Of a DNA stretch of 64,000 nucleotides, positions 28,958 to 41,130 are shown in pieces; position 1 is the stretch's first letter, and the number at the start of each line of letters is the position of its first letter. The translations under genes were made by a program, and so were the position numbers. The DNA is from Bradyrhizobium sp. 1 (lineage in GTDB: Bacteria > Pseudomonadota > Alphaproteobacteria > Rhizobiales > Xanthobacteraceae): positions 538,001 to 602,000 of the forward strand of contig NZ_JADPJH010000011.1 of assembly GCF_023073315.1 (NCBI RefSeq), given 5' to 3'. Under the pieces are notes generated by a model, which searched no databases, was not told the DNA's origin, and saw only the letters and a program-made list of their open reading frames with translations.

Positions 28958-30565
28958 ATGCAAGACAACATCCACAACCTCACCCGCAGCACCGACGACG
29001 TCGTCATCGTCGGCGGCGGCCTCGCCGGTCTGTTTTGCGCGCTAAAACTCGCGCCGCGGCCGGTGACGCTGATCTCGGCAGCGCCACTTGGCCAAGGCGC
29101 CTCATCCGCATGGGCGCAAGGCGGCATCGCCGCCGCAATGGCCGACGGCGATACACCGGAAGCACATGCTGCGGACACCATCGCGGTCGGCGGCAGCATC
29201 GTCGACGAGGCGGTCGCACTTGGAATCGCGCGCGAGGCTGGCCTGCGCATTCATGACCTTCTCGCCTATGGCGTGCCGTTCGACCGCGATCTCGAAGGCC
29301 GGCTTGCTGTGGGGCGCGAAGCCGCGCACTCGGCACGGCGCATCGTGCATGTGCGTGGCGACGGCGCGGGCGCCGCGATCATCGCGGCGCTGAGCCAGGC
29401 CGTGCGGCGCACGCCGTCGATCCGCCTGCTTGAAGGTTTCGTCGCCGAAGCGCTGTTGACGGAGGACGGCGCCGTCACGGGCCTGCAATTGCGCGAGACC
29501 GGCAATTCGGCAGCACGGCCGATCCTGCTCGCCTCACGCACGGTGGTGCTCGCCACCGGCGGCCTCGGCCATCTCTACGCCGTCACCACCAACCCGCCTG
29601 AAGCCAGCGGCTCCGGCCTTGCGATCGCAGCCCACGCCGGCGCCGTCGTCGCCGATCCCGAATTCGTGCAGTTCCATCCCACCGCCATCATGGTCGGCCG
29701 CGACCCGGCACCGCTGGCAACGGAGGCGCTGCGCGGCGAAGGGGCGACGCTGATCAACGGCGATGGCGAGCGCTTCATGACCGCACTCCATCCGCTGGGA
29801 GAGCTCGCGCCACGCGACATCGTGGCCCGCGGCGTGTTCGCCGAGATCGCGGCCGGGCGTGGTGCCTTCCTCGATGCACGCGACGCGCTGGGCACGCGCT
29901 TCGCCGACAAATTCCCGACGGTGCATGCGAGTTGCATCGCCGCCGGCATCGATCCCGCGACGCAAGCGATCCCGATTGCACCGGCCGCGCATTATCACAT
30001 GGGCGGCATCGCGGTGGACGCGCGCGGCCGCAGCTCGATCGACGGGCTCTGGGCCGGCGGCGAAGTGTCGTCCACCGGCGCACACGGCGCCAACCGGCTC
30101 GCCTCGAATTCACTGCTCGAGGCCGTGGTCTATGCCGCGCGTATGGCCGACGACATTGCCGGCCGCACCATCCTCTCGCCTGCCCGCGTCCCCGATGCGC
30201 TGGTGACACCGCGTGGCGGCGCACCGGATGCTGCGGCCGTGACGCGGCTGCGCGCGACCATGAGCGCGCATGTCGGCGTCATCCGCGACAATGACGGGCT
30301 TGCGGAGGCTGTGCGCAGCTTCGCCGCGCTGGAACGCGAAGCCACCAACGCTGCCGTTCGCAACATGGCGATTTCGGCCCTGCTCGTCGCCACTGCGGCC
30401 TGGACGCGACGCGAGAGCCGCGGCGCGCATTTTCGCATCGATCATCCGGCGGATGTCCCCGCCCTGGCGCAGAGAACGATGACCACGCTCGCCGCAGCGC
30501 GCGAGGTCGCGGAAAACCTCACCGGACGTCCAATGCCGCGCACCGCGCAATCCATGATCGCCTGA
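28958..30565 (+). CDS. nadB: L-aspartate oxidase
   Basis: A 535-residue flavoprotein that oxidises L-aspartate to iminoaspartate, the substrate of NadA. The FAD site [18 protein letters not shown] is at residues 15-32. Fumarate-reductase-family motifs follow: [48 protein letters not shown] and [18 protein letters not shown]. The length is normal. It starts 9 nt after nadA and is followed 11 nt later by nadC, so the three form one operon. Confidence 0.96.
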   Translation: MQDNIHNLTRSTDDVVIVGGGLAGLFCALKLAPRPVTLISAAPLGQGASSAWAQGGIAAAMADGDTPEAHAADTIAVGGSIVDEAVALGIAREAGLRIHDLLAYGVPFDRDLEGRLAVGREAAHSARRIVHVRGDGAGAAIIAALSQAVRRTPSIRLLEGFVAEALLTEDGAVTGLQLRETGNSAARPILLASRTVVLATGGLGHLYAVTTNPPEASGSGLAIAAHAGAVVADPEFVQFHPTAIMVGRDPAPLATEALRGEGATLINGDGERFMTALHPLGELAPRDIVARGVFAEIAAGRGAFLDARDALGTRFADKFPTVHASCIAAGIDPATQAIPIAPAAHYHMGGIAVDARGRSSIDGLWAGGEVSSTGAHGANRLASNSLLEAVVYAARMADDIAGRTILSPARVPDALVTPRGGAPDAAAVTRLRATMSAHVGVIRDNDGLAEAVRSFAALEREATNAAVRNMAISALLVATAAWTRRESRGAHFRIDHPADVPALAQRTMTTLAAAREVAENLTGRPMPRTAQSMIA

Positions 30566-30576
30566 CGGAGTTTGCC

Positions 30577-31455
30577 ATGATCACCCCGACCTCCCTGCTC
30601 TATCCCGACGCCTTCGTCTCGCCGCTCGCAATCGACGAGGCCGTGCATCGCGCGCTCGACGAGGATCTCGGCCGCGCCGGCGACATCACCTCGCTGGCGA
30701 CGATCCCGGAAGCAACAAAGGCGCAAGCCATCCTGGTCGCGCGGCAATCCGGCGTGATCGCGGGACTGCCACTGGCGCTCGCGACGTTGCAAAAGCTCTC
30801 GCCCGACATCGAGGTGCGCGCGCATGTCCGCGACGCCGCGCGCGTTGCCCGCGGGCAGCACGTGCTGACGATCTCGGGCCCGGCCCGCGCCATTCTCACA
30901 GCGGAGCGAACCGCGCTGAATTTCGTCGGCCGGCTGTCGGGCGTCGCGACACTGACAGCCGACTATGTCGCACGCACGGAGGGCACCCGGATGCGCATCT
31001 GCTGCACGCGAAAGACGACGCCAGGGCTGCGCGCGCTGGAGAAGTACGCGGTGCGTTGCGGCGGCGGCTTCAACCACCGTTTTGGACTAGACGACGCGAT
31101 CCTGATCAAGGACAACCATATCGCGGTTGCCGGCGGCATCCGCCCCGTACTGGAGCGCGCACGGGCGCATGCGGGGCATCTCGTCAAGATCGAGATCGAG
31201 GTGGATACACTGTTGCAACTGCGCGAGGTGCTCGACACCGGAATGGCTGACGCCGTGCTGCTCGACAACATGGACTTCGCAACCCTGCGCGAGGCTGTGC
31301 GGATGAATGAGGGCCGCCTCGAGCTGGAAGCGTCCGGCGGCGTCACGCTCGACTCGATCGCGGCCATTGCGGCGACCGGCGTCGACTACGCCTCGGCCGG
31401 CGCGCTGACGCACTCGGCGCCGAATTTCGACTGCGCGCTGGATATCGAGGCGTGA
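30577..31455 (+). CDS. nadC: Nicotinate-nucleotide diphosphorylase (quinolinate phosphoribosyltransferase)
   Basis: A 292-residue enzyme converting quinolinate and PRPP to nicotinate mononucleotide. Motifs include [65 protein letters not shown] and [19 protein letters not shown]. It is the last gene of nadABC. A family D repeat with a strong inverted repeat follows within 10 nt of the stop and may end transcription. Confidence 0.96.
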   Translation: MITPTSLLYPDAFVSPLAIDEAVHRALDEDLGRAGDITSLATIPEATKAQAILVARQSGVIAGLPLALATLQKLSPDIEVRAHVRDAARVARGQHVLTISGPARAILTAERTALNFVGRLSGVATLTADYVARTEGTRMRICCTRKTTPGLRALEKYAVRCGGGFNHRFGLDDAILIKDNHIAVAGGIRPVLERARAHAGHLVKIEIEVDTLLQLREVLDTGMADAVLLDNMDFATLREAVRMNEGRLELEASGGVTLDSIAAIAATGVDYASAGALTHSAPNFDCALDIEA

Positions 31456-31464
31456 GGTGGTCTA

Positions 31465-31599
31465 CTCCCTCTCCCCGTTCTTACGGGGAGAGGGTTGGGG
31501 TGAGGGGCCTCTCTCCACACGCGGATCGTCGAGAGTCCTGTATCCCCTCACCCGGATCGCAAGAGCGATCCGACCTCTCCCCGCAAGCGGGGCGAGGTA
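31465..31599. repeat. Palindromic intergenic repeat, family D, copy 1
   Basis: Two hairpins: CCTCTCCCCG/CGGGGAGAGG at the left end and CTCTCCCCGC/GCGGGGCGAG at the right. Between them TGAGGGG and CCCCTCA face each other. It lies between the convergent nadC and cell wall hydrolase genes. Copy 2 follows ackA. Confidence 0.8.
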
Positions 31600-31607
31600 A
31601 AGCACGT

Positions 31608-33062
31608 CTACCTTCGCTCGGTCACACCCATCTCGGCCGAGCTCTTGGCTTCCTGCGCGAGCTCGGCGGAGAGTGCGGCGGTCTGCGCCGGGGTGCCCCA
31701 ACTCGGTTCCTCGCTGCCGTCGCCCCAGTTGCGCGGCCGATAGAAGGTGTGCACGCCGGTCTTGTACATCTTCTTCATCTCGGCGACCCAGGACGGGCGC
31801 ACCCAATAGGCGTGGTAGTGCGTGGACTTGCCGACTTCGGGCAGCCAGATCTGGCCATCGAGCATCGCCTTCGAAATCTTTCTCGCGCGCTCCCACATCT
31901 CGGGTTCGCGGATCACGTCGGGATTGTTGTCGCAGGCGAAGGTGAACTGGCAGGCGAGATGGCGGTGCTTGTTCTGGTAGACCGCGCCGCACACGGTGTC
32001 GGGATACTTGCCGGAGAACACGCGGTTCATCACGACCTGCGCGACCGCCATCTGGCCGCGCACGGCCTCGCCACGGGATTCGAAGTAGACGGCTTCGGCG
32101 AGACATTTCTCCGACTTCGCGCGCGACTTGTCGTCGAGTGCCAGCCGCTCGGCCGGCGATTTGGCGCGCTGGTTGTCGGCGTTGACCTCGCCTTTCGGCG
32201 CGACGCTCTCGCCGCTTTCGATGTCTTTCGCAATATCAGCCGTCGGCGGCGTCAGCGATGCCGTCACCTTCATATCGGGGTCCGGCATCACAATCAGCGG
32301 CTCGGCGCCGGGCTGCCAGCTCTCGATGCTCTCGAGATTGCCGCCGAGCGAGGAACTGCCGAAGAAAAGCTTCGAGGTTTTCACGCGGAAGGGATCGCGC
32401 GGCTGTGCCGCCGGAATTGTGGCCTGCTTCAGCGCGTCGAGCGGCTGGACTGCGAATGCGCGCGCGGCGTCGCTGGCTTGCGGCACGTTGGTGTATTGCG
32501 GCAACGGCGGAGCGCGTAGCGCTTCCGCGAGCTCCGGATCGAGCGCGGCCGCGGACTCAGGCGACATTGCTTGCGGCAACGCGACGGTCTTGGCGCCGAA
32601 TACCGAGCTGTTCGACGTCGCGGGATCTTCCAGCGCGGGCGCGGCAGCTGGTGCGCTCGCTTCGGGAGCCTGCGCCGGTGTGATCGTTGCGAGGCGATCA
32701 CCCTTCATGGAGCGATCGACCTTGGGAAAATCGGCGGCCTGGTAGCGCGGCGGCGGCTGGAGCGCCGGATTGCGGCCGATTGCGCCGGTGACGTCGCGGC
32801 CATCGAGGCTTGCGAGGCGAACCATCGCGCTCTGCGGAACCGAGGTGCCGATGGGGCGGGAAAAGCTGTAGGTGGCGAGCTGGATCGAGGACGCCGCGGA
32901 ATAGACCTGCCTCTGCCAACGCTCGGCGACGCCGGGCTGACGGGCCAGCAAAGAGGCAATGTCCTGATAGCCGGTCTCTCTCGGCATCAATGCGAAGATG
33001 CAGAGACCGATGCCGAAGGACGCGAACCGCGCGCCCTTCGGATGGTTACGCAACACTGACAT
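31608..33062 (-). CDS. Cell wall hydrolase (SleB-like, Hydrolase_2)
   Basis: A 484-residue envelope protein. An N-terminal hydrophobic segment (ARFASFGIGLCIFALM) is a signal anchor. A long low-complexity Ala/Pro-rich middle (about 60-320) follows, then a C-terminal Hydrolase_2 domain: CLAEAVYFESRGEAVRGQMAV, VMNRVFSGKYPDTVCGAVYQ and STHYHAYWVRPSW, with the catalytic Glu in YFESRGE. Related domains cleave peptidoglycan as lytic transglycosylases. ATG 33062 is preferred over upstream in-frame codons because the membrane segment follows closely. The role is probably wall remodelling. Confidence 0.88.
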   Translation of the reverse strand: MSVLRNHPKGARFASFGIGLCIFALMPRETGYQDIASLLARQPGVAERWQRQVYSAASSIQLATYSFSRPIGTSVPQSAMVRLASLDGRDVTGAIGRNPALQPPPRYQAADFPKVDRSMKGDRLATITPAQAPEASAPAAAPALEDPATSNSSVFGAKTVALPQAMSPESAAALDPELAEALRAPPLPQYTNVPQASDAARAFAVQPLDALKQATIPAAQPRDPFRVKTSKLFFGSSSLGGNLESIESWQPGAEPLIVMPDPDMKVTASLTPPTADIAKDIESGESVAPKGEVNADNQRAKSPAERLALDDKSRAKSEKCLAEAVYFESRGEAVRGQMAVAQVVMNRVFSGKYPDTVCGAVYQNKHRHLACQFTFACDNNPDVIREPEMWERARKISKAMLDGQIWLPEVGKSTHYHAYWVRPSWVAEMKKMYKTGVHTFYRPRNWGDGSEEPSWGTPAQTAALSAELAQEAKSSAEMGVTERR

Positions 33063-33220
33063 CAACACGCTCACGCTACGCTTACGCTCGAAAGATCGAG
33101 CCGCAGTACATCCGTGCAATTCGATCTTTATCGTGGGTATCTAATTTAGGTTGCCGGGGCGTTAATCGGCGTTGCGCGCGCGGCACACTCAAGCAAACAG
33201 AGGTGTTTTCACGGGAAATG

Positions 33221-33277
33221 ATGCGCGTTGGTAAACGCCGCCTCATTTGACGCGGTAAACATCTGGTCAACGCGCAT
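33221..33277. promoter_or_regulatory. Inverted and direct repeats upstream of the cell wall hydrolase gene
   Basis: ATGCGCGTTG (33221-33230) and CAACGCGCAT (33268-33277) form a perfect 10-bp inverted repeat. Between them are two GGTAAAC copies (33230-33236, 33254-33260) and a GGTCAAC (33265-33271). It lies about 160-215 nt upstream of the leftward hydrolase start. A binding region for an unknown regulator is possible. Confidence 0.35.
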
Positions 33278-33362
33278 GGTGAAGGAACTCTTGCGCGCAC
33301 GTATCATTACGGGACGCGCGCTGGGTTCCCGGTGTTGCGCGATGCGCTCACACGCGCGTGCC

Positions 33363-33449
33363 CGTCATTGCGAGGAGCTCTTGCGACGAAGCAATCCAGA
33401 ATCCCTCTGCCGAAAGATTCTGGATTGCTTCGCTGCGCTCGCAATGAAG
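33363..33449. repeat. Palindromic intergenic repeat, family B, copy 2
   Basis: The left arm has the longer variant GAGGAGCTCTTGCGACGAAG and the right arm the standard CTTCGCTGCGCTCGCAATGA. The remainder of the 463-bp gap 33063-33525 holds the hydrolase upstream region and the ppdK terminator. Confidence 0.85.
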
Positions 33450-33468
33450 GGGTGGAGAGAGCGGTGCG

Positions 33469-33501
33469 CAAAATGAAAGAGGCGGGGCAAGCCCCGCCTC
33501 T
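33469..33501 (-). terminator. Rho-independent terminator of ppdK
   Basis: A perfect 11-bp stem, AGAGGCGGGGC/GCCCCGCCTCT, at 33478-33501. On the minus strand it is followed by TTCATTTTG. It begins 25 nt after the ppdK stop. Confidence 0.85.
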
Positions 33502-33525
33502 TCGCATTCAACATTTCAATTCGGC

Positions 33526-36477
<2,952 letters not shown>

Positions 36478-36573
36478 AGCTTGCACACAACCTGCGAGAG
36501 GAACGGGAGTTCGCGCGCCTTACACCACTTTGGGCAGGCCCGCGCAAGTCGAAGAGTTCCGGAGAATGAAGGC

Positions 36574-36729
36574 CTAGAGATGGAGCCACTTCAATAATCC
36601 GAGCCCGATCGCACCATTTATGATGAGAAAGATCGCAACGATGAAGTTGAGCAGGCGCGGCATGATCAGAATGAGCACGCCCGCAAGCAGCGACAGGATC
36701 GGCGAGATGTGGGCGACGGTGATGTGCAT
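36574..36729 (-). CDS. DUF3096 family small membrane protein
   Basis: A 51-residue protein translated directly from the sequence: it begins MHITVAHISPILSLLAG and continues VLILIMPRLLNFIVAIFLII, then NGAIGLGLLKWLHL. It has two hydrophobic helices with a PRLLN turn and a His/Trp end, matching the short DUF3096 family. GGAAAG lies about 8 nt before the ATG. Upstream at 36797-36821 is GGAAC-N16-CGTC, close to the EcfG general-stress promoter. It is divergent from the DUF1236 gene. It may be a stress-induced membrane peptide of unknown action. Confidence 0.82.
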   Translation of the reverse strand: MHITVAHISPILSLLAGVLILIMPRLLNFIVAIFLIINGAIGLGLLKWLHL

Positions 36730-36796
36730 GGATGGTCTTTCCGTACGTTAAGGCGAATCGCGGCCGGATCATACCGGACCGGGTTCCGCGGGTAGA

Positions 36797-36821
36797 GACG
36801 CGCAAGACGCGAGCAGGTTCC
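36797..36821 (-). promoter_or_regulatory. EcfG-like promoter for the DUF3096 gene
   Basis: Minus strand GGAAC (36821-36817), 16 nt, CGTC (36800-36797), one base off the consensus GGAAC-N16/17-CGTT. The predicted start near 36790 leaves a leader of about 60 nt. Confidence 0.5.
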
Positions 36822-36872
36822 CGGCTTCGCGAAAACTGCCCGAAATTGCCGCGTATGCGGCAAGGCTTTCCC

Positions 36873-36897
36873 GGAACATTGCAAAGTCGCGGGCATT
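36873..36897 (+). promoter_or_regulatory. EcfG-like promoter for the DUF1236 gene
   Basis: GGAAC (36873-36877), 16 nt, CATT (36894-36897), one base off the EcfG consensus. The start codon is 53 nt downstream. Confidence 0.5.
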
Positions 36898-36950
36898 GGC
36901 AACCGGTCGCGCCACTGGCGCGGGCTGAAATCACTTCGAAGGAGTTGCCC

Positions 36951-37304
36951 ATGCGGAACAGGATTCTCGCCCTCGCAGCGCTTGGCATCGCGCTTGGCTC
37001 GCCGATCGCAGCGTCTGCGCAAAGCGGTGTCACGGTGGGCCGCGCGCCCGTCGTCGTCGACAGTGGCACAACCATTGCGGTCGAACAGCGGCCGGCATTC
37101 CGTGACTATGTCGTCGAACAACGTGTACCGGCCTTCAGCATTCCGGATCGCGTGGTGGTCGGTGCCACCTTACCCGAGGCCGGCGTCACCTATTATGACG
37201 TGCCGCAACGTTTCGGCGCCACCACCTATCGCTACACCGTCGTGAACGGCGAGACCGTGCTGGTCGAGCCGCGCTCGCGGCGCATCGTCGAGGTGCTGAA
37301 CTAG
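36951..37304 (+). CDS. DUF1236 domain-containing exported protein
   Basis: A 117-residue protein with a signal peptide (about 1-23, IAASAQ) and one DUF1236 repeat unit: FRDYVVEQRVPAFSIPDRV, VGATLPEAGVTYYDVPQRFG and YRYTVVNGETVLVEPRSR. DUF1236 proteins are short envelope proteins of rhizobia without known function. AAGGAG precedes ATG 36951. An EcfG-like promoter lies upstream. A structured 3' region ending in a strong terminator lies downstream (37310-37426). Confidence 0.85.
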   Translation: MRNRILALAALGIALGSPIAASAQSGVTVGRAPVVVDSGTTIAVEQRPAFRDYVVEQRVPAFSIPDRVVVGATLPEAGVTYYDVPQRFGATTYRYTVVNGETVLVEPRSRRIVEVLN

Positions 37305-37309
37305 CGTCC

Positions 37310-37426
37310 AACTCGACACGAGTTCAACTCGATGTCCGGCGCGTCACTTCAATCAGGCTGACGCGCATCGCGTAGTCGGACATCAGCCCCGCCCGGTCTT
37401 CCCCCCGCCGGGCGGGGCATTTTTCT
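37310..37426 (+). ncRNA. Candidate structured 3' UTR or small RNA
   Basis: Three consecutive stems: AACTCG/CGAGTT (37310-37324); a long interrupted stem GATGTCCG-GCGCGTCA (37331-37346) with TGACGCGC (37359-37366) and CGGACATC (37377-37384), having a 10-nt bulge on one side; then the terminator stem. It begins 6 nt after the DUF1236 stop. No known RNA family was recognised. Confidence 0.45.
37386..37426 (+). terminator. Rho-independent terminator after DUF1236
   Basis: A perfect 11-bp stem GCCCCGCCCGG/CCGGGCGGGGC around an 11-nt loop, followed on the plus strand by ATTTTTCTTCT. Confidence 0.9.
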
Positions 37427-37429
37427 TCT

Positions 37430-37550
37430 CTCGTGTCCCGGGCAAGCGAAGCGCAGACCCGGGGCCCAGAAAGCTGCGAGCACGCGTCAACATGGGCCCC
37501 GGCTCTGCAGCGCACCGCCAAGAGGCGCTGCGTTGCGTCCGGGGGCGAGA
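37430..37550. repeat. Intergenic repeat, family C, copy 1
   Basis: Shares CTCGTGTCCCGG, AACATGGGCCCCGG, GCGCACCGC and a final GCGTCCGG with the copy at 44555, in the same order. It lies between the DUF1236 terminator and the glyS 3' end. Confidence 0.75.
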
Positions 37551-37569
37551 GAGCCGCAATACCCGCGCC

Positions 37570-39669
37570 TCAATCCTGGATCTTCGAGAAATCCGCCACC
37601 GCACGCGTGGCGCTGCGGATTTCGTTCAGCAGCTTCAGGCGGTTCTCGCGCACCTTCGCATCGTCGTCGTTGACGCGAACCTTCTCGAAGAACGCATCGA
37701 CCGGCGGACGCAACTTCGCCATCGCGCTCATGGCGGCGGCAAAGTCTTCCTTGGCGACAGCGGCGCTGGCTTCCGCCGTCACCTCGCCAATCGCCTTCGC
37801 CAGCGCCTTCTCCTCGCCAAGACCATAGAGCGCGGCCTCCGGCGCGCCGTCGAAGCTGCGCTTGTCCTTCTTCTCTTCGATGCCAAGAATATTGCTGGCG
37901 CGCTTGATGCCAGCCAGCAGATTCTTGCCGTCGTCAGATTCGAGGAATTTACCGAGGGCCTCGACGCGGCGGATGATCATCAAGAGATCGTCCTGGCCAC
38001 CGAGCGCGAACACGGCATCGACGAGATCGTGACGCGCGCCCTGCTCGCGAAGCTGGACCTTGAGACGGTCGGCGAAGAAGGCGAGCAGATCGCTTGGAAG
38101 CTTTTCCGCATCGGCCGACTTGACCGACAAGCCGGCGAGTGCGGACGCCGCTACCTTCATGAGCGACAGACGCAAATTGTTCTCAGCAATCAGCCTGATC
38201 ACGCCCAGCGCAGCACGGCGCAGCGCATACGGGTCCTTGGATCCCGTCGGCTTCTCATTGATGGCCCAGAAGCCAACCAACGTATCGGTTTTATCCGCGA
38301 GCGCGACCGCGACGCTGATCGGATCGGTCGGCACGCGATCGGCGGGCCCTTGCGGCTTGTAATGCTCCTCGCAGGCGGCCGCGACGGACGCGTCCTCGCC
38401 CTGGGCCAACGCATAGTACTTGCCCATCAGGCCCTGCACCTCAGGGAATTCGCCGACGACTTCGGTCAGCAGATCCGCCTTCACCAGATGCGCAGCACGC
38501 TCGGCCTTCGCGATATCAGCGCCGACCAGCGGCGCGATCTCGGCGGCGAGCCGCTCGATGCGTTTGATACGTTCGGCCTGCGTCCCCAGCTTCTCGTGGA
38601 ACACGATCTGCTCGAACTTCGGCAGACGATCCTCGAGCTTCGTCTTCAAATCCGTCTCGTAGAAGAATTTCGCATCCGACAGGCGCGGACGAATCACGCG
38701 TTCGTTGCCGGCGACGATGGTCTTGCCGCCGTCGGGCGCCTCGATATTGGCGGTGAGCACGAACTTGTTGGTCAGCTTGCCCGTCTTGGCATCCCTGACG
38801 ACAAAGCACTTCTGGTTATTCCGGATGGTGGCACGGATCACCTCTTCCGGGATCGCGAGATATTCCGCTTCGAACGATCCCATCATGACGACGGGCCATT
38901 CGACGAGGCCCGACACCTCGTCGAGCAGCACCTGATCTTCGACGAGCTCAAGGCCTTGCGCGAAGGTCAGCTCCTTGGCATCGGCGAAGATGATGTCCTT
39001 GCGCGCCTGCGGATCGAGGATGACCTTTGCGGCCTTCAGCTTCGCTTCGTAGTCCTCGAAGCGGCGCACCGAGATCGCAGCCGGCGCCATGAAGCGATGA
39101 CCATAGGTGGTCTGGCCGGTCTCGATGCCGTCGACCTCGAACTTCACGACATCGGGCTCTTCCGTCTCGAGCCCGAAGGTCGCGGTGATCGCGTGCAGCG
39201 GGCGCACCCAGCTCAGCGAGCCCGGCTTGCCGGAGCGCGCGCCCCAGCGCATCGATTTCGGCCAGGGGAAGGTGCGAATGATGACGGGCAGGATTTCCGC
39301 GAGCACCTCGATGGCGTCGCGGCCGGGCTTCTCAATCAATCCGATATAGAAATCGCCCTTGGGATCGCGCTGGATCTTGGCTTCATCGAGCGACTTCAGA
39401 CCTGTCGCCTTCAGAAAACCCTGCACCGCCACGTCGGGCGCGCCGATCTTCGGACCGCGGCGCTCGGTCTTCAGATCGGGCTGGCGCGCGGGAATGCCGT
39501 GCACGGTGAGCGCCAGACGGCGTGGCGTCGCGAACGCCTTCGCGCCCTCGTAGACGAGGCCTTCGGCAACCAGCTTGTCGGTGACCATACGGCGCAGATC
39601 ATCCGCCGCCTTCGCCTGCATGCGCGCGGGGATCTCTTCCGAGAACAGTTCAAGCAAAAGTTCGGGCAT
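37570..39669 (-). CDS. glyS: Glycine-tRNA ligase, beta subunit
   Basis: A 700-residue beta subunit of the bacterial alpha2-beta2 glycyl-tRNA synthetase, which holds the tRNA-binding part. It begins [18 protein letters not shown], the family N-terminus, and contains KSMRWG, FVRPLHAI-like [16 protein letters not shown] and [13 protein letters not shown], with an anticodon-binding end. Its ATG shares one base with the glyQ stop (TGATG), so translation is coupled. The frame is open upstream inside glyQ but the family start fixes 39669. Confidence 0.96.
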   Translation of the reverse strand: MPELLLELFSEEIPARMQAKAADDLRRMVTDKLVAEGLVYEGAKAFATPRRLALTVHGIPARQPDLKTERRGPKIGAPDVAVQGFLKATGLKSLDEAKIQRDPKGDFYIGLIEKPGRDAIEVLAEILPVIIRTFPWPKSMRWGARSGKPGSLSWVRPLHAITATFGLETEEPDVVKFEVDGIETGQTTYGHRFMAPAAISVRRFEDYEAKLKAAKVILDPQARKDIIFADAKELTFAQGLELVEDQVLLDEVSGLVEWPVVMMGSFEAEYLAIPEEVIRATIRNNQKCFVVRDAKTGKLTNKFVLTANIEAPDGGKTIVAGNERVIRPRLSDAKFFYETDLKTKLEDRLPKFEQIVFHEKLGTQAERIKRIERLAAEIAPLVGADIAKAERAAHLVKADLLTEVVGEFPEVQGLMGKYYALAQGEDASVAAACEEHYKPQGPADRVPTDPISVAVALADKTDTLVGFWAINEKPTGSKDPYALRRAALGVIRLIAENNLRLSLMKVAASALAGLSVKSADAEKLPSDLLAFFADRLKVQLREQGARHDLVDAVFALGGQDDLLMIIRRVEALGKFLESDDGKNLLAGIKRASNILGIEEKKDKRSFDGAPEAALYGLGEEKALAKAIGEVTAEASAAVAKEDFAAAMSAMAKLRPPVDAFFEKVRVNDDDAKVRENRLKLLNEIRSATRAVADFSKIQD

Positions 39670-40604
39670 CAGGCCGCTCCGCCCGCTTCGGTATGGATCC
39701 AGGCCTCTCCGCAGGCTTTTGCCAATTCGCGCACGCGCAAAATGTAGCTCTGCCGTTCCGTCACCGAGATCACGCCGCGGGCGTCGAGCAGGTTGAAGAC
39801 ATGGCTCGCCTTGATGCACTGGTCGTAAGCCGGCAGCGCCATCAGATGCGCCTCGCGCTTATCGTCCTTCCAGCCGGCGTCGAGATATTTTTTGCAGGCG
39901 GCTTCCGCCATCTTGAACTGCTCGAACAGCATCGTCGTGTCGGCGACTTCAAAATTGTGCTTCGAATATTCCCGCTCGGCCTGAAGGAACACGTCGCCAT
40001 ACGTGACCTTGGCGTCGCCGTCGCGGCCGTTGAAGTTCAGGTCATAGACGCGGTCGACGCCCTGCACATACATCGCGAGGCGCTCGAGCCCGTAGGTGAG
40101 CTCGCCCGCGACCGGAGCGCATTCGACGCCAGCGACCTGCTGGAAATAGGTGAACTGGCTGACTTCCATGCCGTCGCACCAGCACTCCCAGCCGAGACCC
40201 CAAGCGCCCAGCGTCGGGCTCTCCCAATCGTCCTCGACGAAGCGGATGTCGTGCACGGCGGAATCGATGCCGATCGCGGCGAGCGACTTCAGGTACAGCT
40301 CCTGAAGGTTCGGCGGCGACGGCTTCATGATGACCTGGAACTGGTAATAGTGCTGCATCCGGTTCGGATTCTCGCCGTAGCGGCCGTCCTTGGGCCGGCG
40401 CGAGGGCTGCACATAGGCGGCATTCCAGGGCTTTGGCCCCAGCGCGCGCAGCGTGGTGGCAGGATGGAAGGTGCCCGCGCCCATCTCCATGTCGTAGGGC
40501 TGCAGGATCACGCAGCCCTGCTCGGCCCAGAAGGTCTGGAGCGCGAGGATAAAACCCTGGAACGAGCGTTCCGGGCGCATATGGGCGGGCAATGAGGCGT
40601 CCAT
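39669..40604 (-). CDS. glyQ: Glycine-tRNA ligase, alpha subunit
   Basis: A 311-residue catalytic alpha subunit. Motifs: [55 protein letters not shown] and [22 protein letters not shown] 40604 ([15 protein letters not shown]) is chosen; 40580 (MRPERSF) is an alternative closer to E. coli. No T-box or glycine riboswitch was found in the 200 bp upstream, which instead hold a family A repeat. Confidence 0.96.
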   Translation of the reverse strand: MDASLPAHMRPERSFQGFILALQTFWAEQGCVILQPYDMEMGAGTFHPATTLRALGPKPWNAAYVQPSRRPKDGRYGENPNRMQHYYQFQVIMKPSPPNLQELYLKSLAAIGIDSAVHDIRFVEDDWESPTLGAWGLGWECWCDGMEVSQFTYFQQVAGVECAPVAGELTYGLERLAMYVQGVDRVYDLNFNGRDGDAKVTYGDVFLQAEREYSKHNFEVADTTMLFEQFKMAEAACKKYLDAGWKDDKREAHLMALPAYDQCIKASHVFNLLDARGVISVTERQSYILRVRELAKACGEAWIHTEAGGAA

Positions 40605-40728
40605 CGTCAGATCAGGCTCTCGCGGGGGTTTTGAATCGCGCGGGACCGTATCGACGGCGGGGGTGGGAATCAAGGCAAAGGGGCGGATTCGGTACGATCA
40701 GCCCCTCATCCCGCACGGTGCGGTAGGG

Positions 40729-40819
40729 TGGGCAAAGCGAAGCGTGCCCACCATCATCACCACGATTGCGGAAGGGATGGTGGGCACGGCGCAAGAGCGC
40801 CTTTGCACACCCTACGGCA
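40729..40819. repeat. Palindromic intergenic repeat, family A, copy 3
   Basis: Ends TGCGGTAGGGTGGGCAAAG and CTTTGCACACCCTACGGCA, with GCGAAGCGTGCCCACC on the left and GGTGGGCACGGCGC on the right. It has the same orientation as copy 1. It lies between the small 63-aa gene and glyQ. Confidence 0.88.
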
Positions 40820-40823
40820 CCGG

Positions 40824-41015
40824 TTAACCCGGCCGGTAAGCTCCGGTCACGGGGTCACGCTTCAATGTCCGAATGTCCCCGGCATGGGCGGCCTCGGCGA
40901 CGCGCGAGAGGCGCATCTCTTCCAGCTCCTGGTTGATCCGGACAGCGGTCTTGTAGGCCCAGCGGACCACGGCAAGCCCGCCCAGGACGCCCGCGAATGC
41001 AACGAACGGCGGCAT
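40824..41015 (-). CDS. Small conserved protein with N-terminal membrane helix
   Basis: A 63-residue protein: MPPFVAFAGVLGGLAVVRWA forms a membrane anchor, followed by a charged helix (RINQELEEMRLSRVAEAAH) and the tail LKRDPVTGAYRPG. I recall similar small proteins next to S49 peptidase genes in rhizobia, but give no function. It starts 115 nt after the peptidase gene in the same direction. Confidence 0.7.
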   Translation of the reverse strand: MPPFVAFAGVLGGLAVVRWAYKTAVRINQELEEMRLSRVAEAAHAGDIRTLKRDPVTGAYRPG

Positions 41016-41130
41016 CGGTCGATCCTTGTTGAGTGCTCAGCCCCCACGTGCATTCTTGCGCAGACCGGGCCGCGCCGCAATTGGCTCGAGGTCGAGTCCC
41101 CTTGGACCAAATGGCGCGGGCGGGCGTCGC

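Noticed and set aside
33228..33476. 82-codon frame upstream of ppdK
   Set aside because: Its second half is translated repeat B sequence; related peptides appear from other B copies.
36781..36789. Second GGAAC (minus strand) near the DUF3096 gene
   Set aside because: The spacing leads to CGGC, a poorer match than the site at 36797-36821.
37492..39747. 751-codon plus-strand frame over glyS
   Set aside because: Same reason; glyS has full family motifs.
40605..40823. Glycine riboswitch or T-box upstream of glyQ
   Set aside because: No tandem aptamer-like or T-box elements; the region holds a family A repeat.
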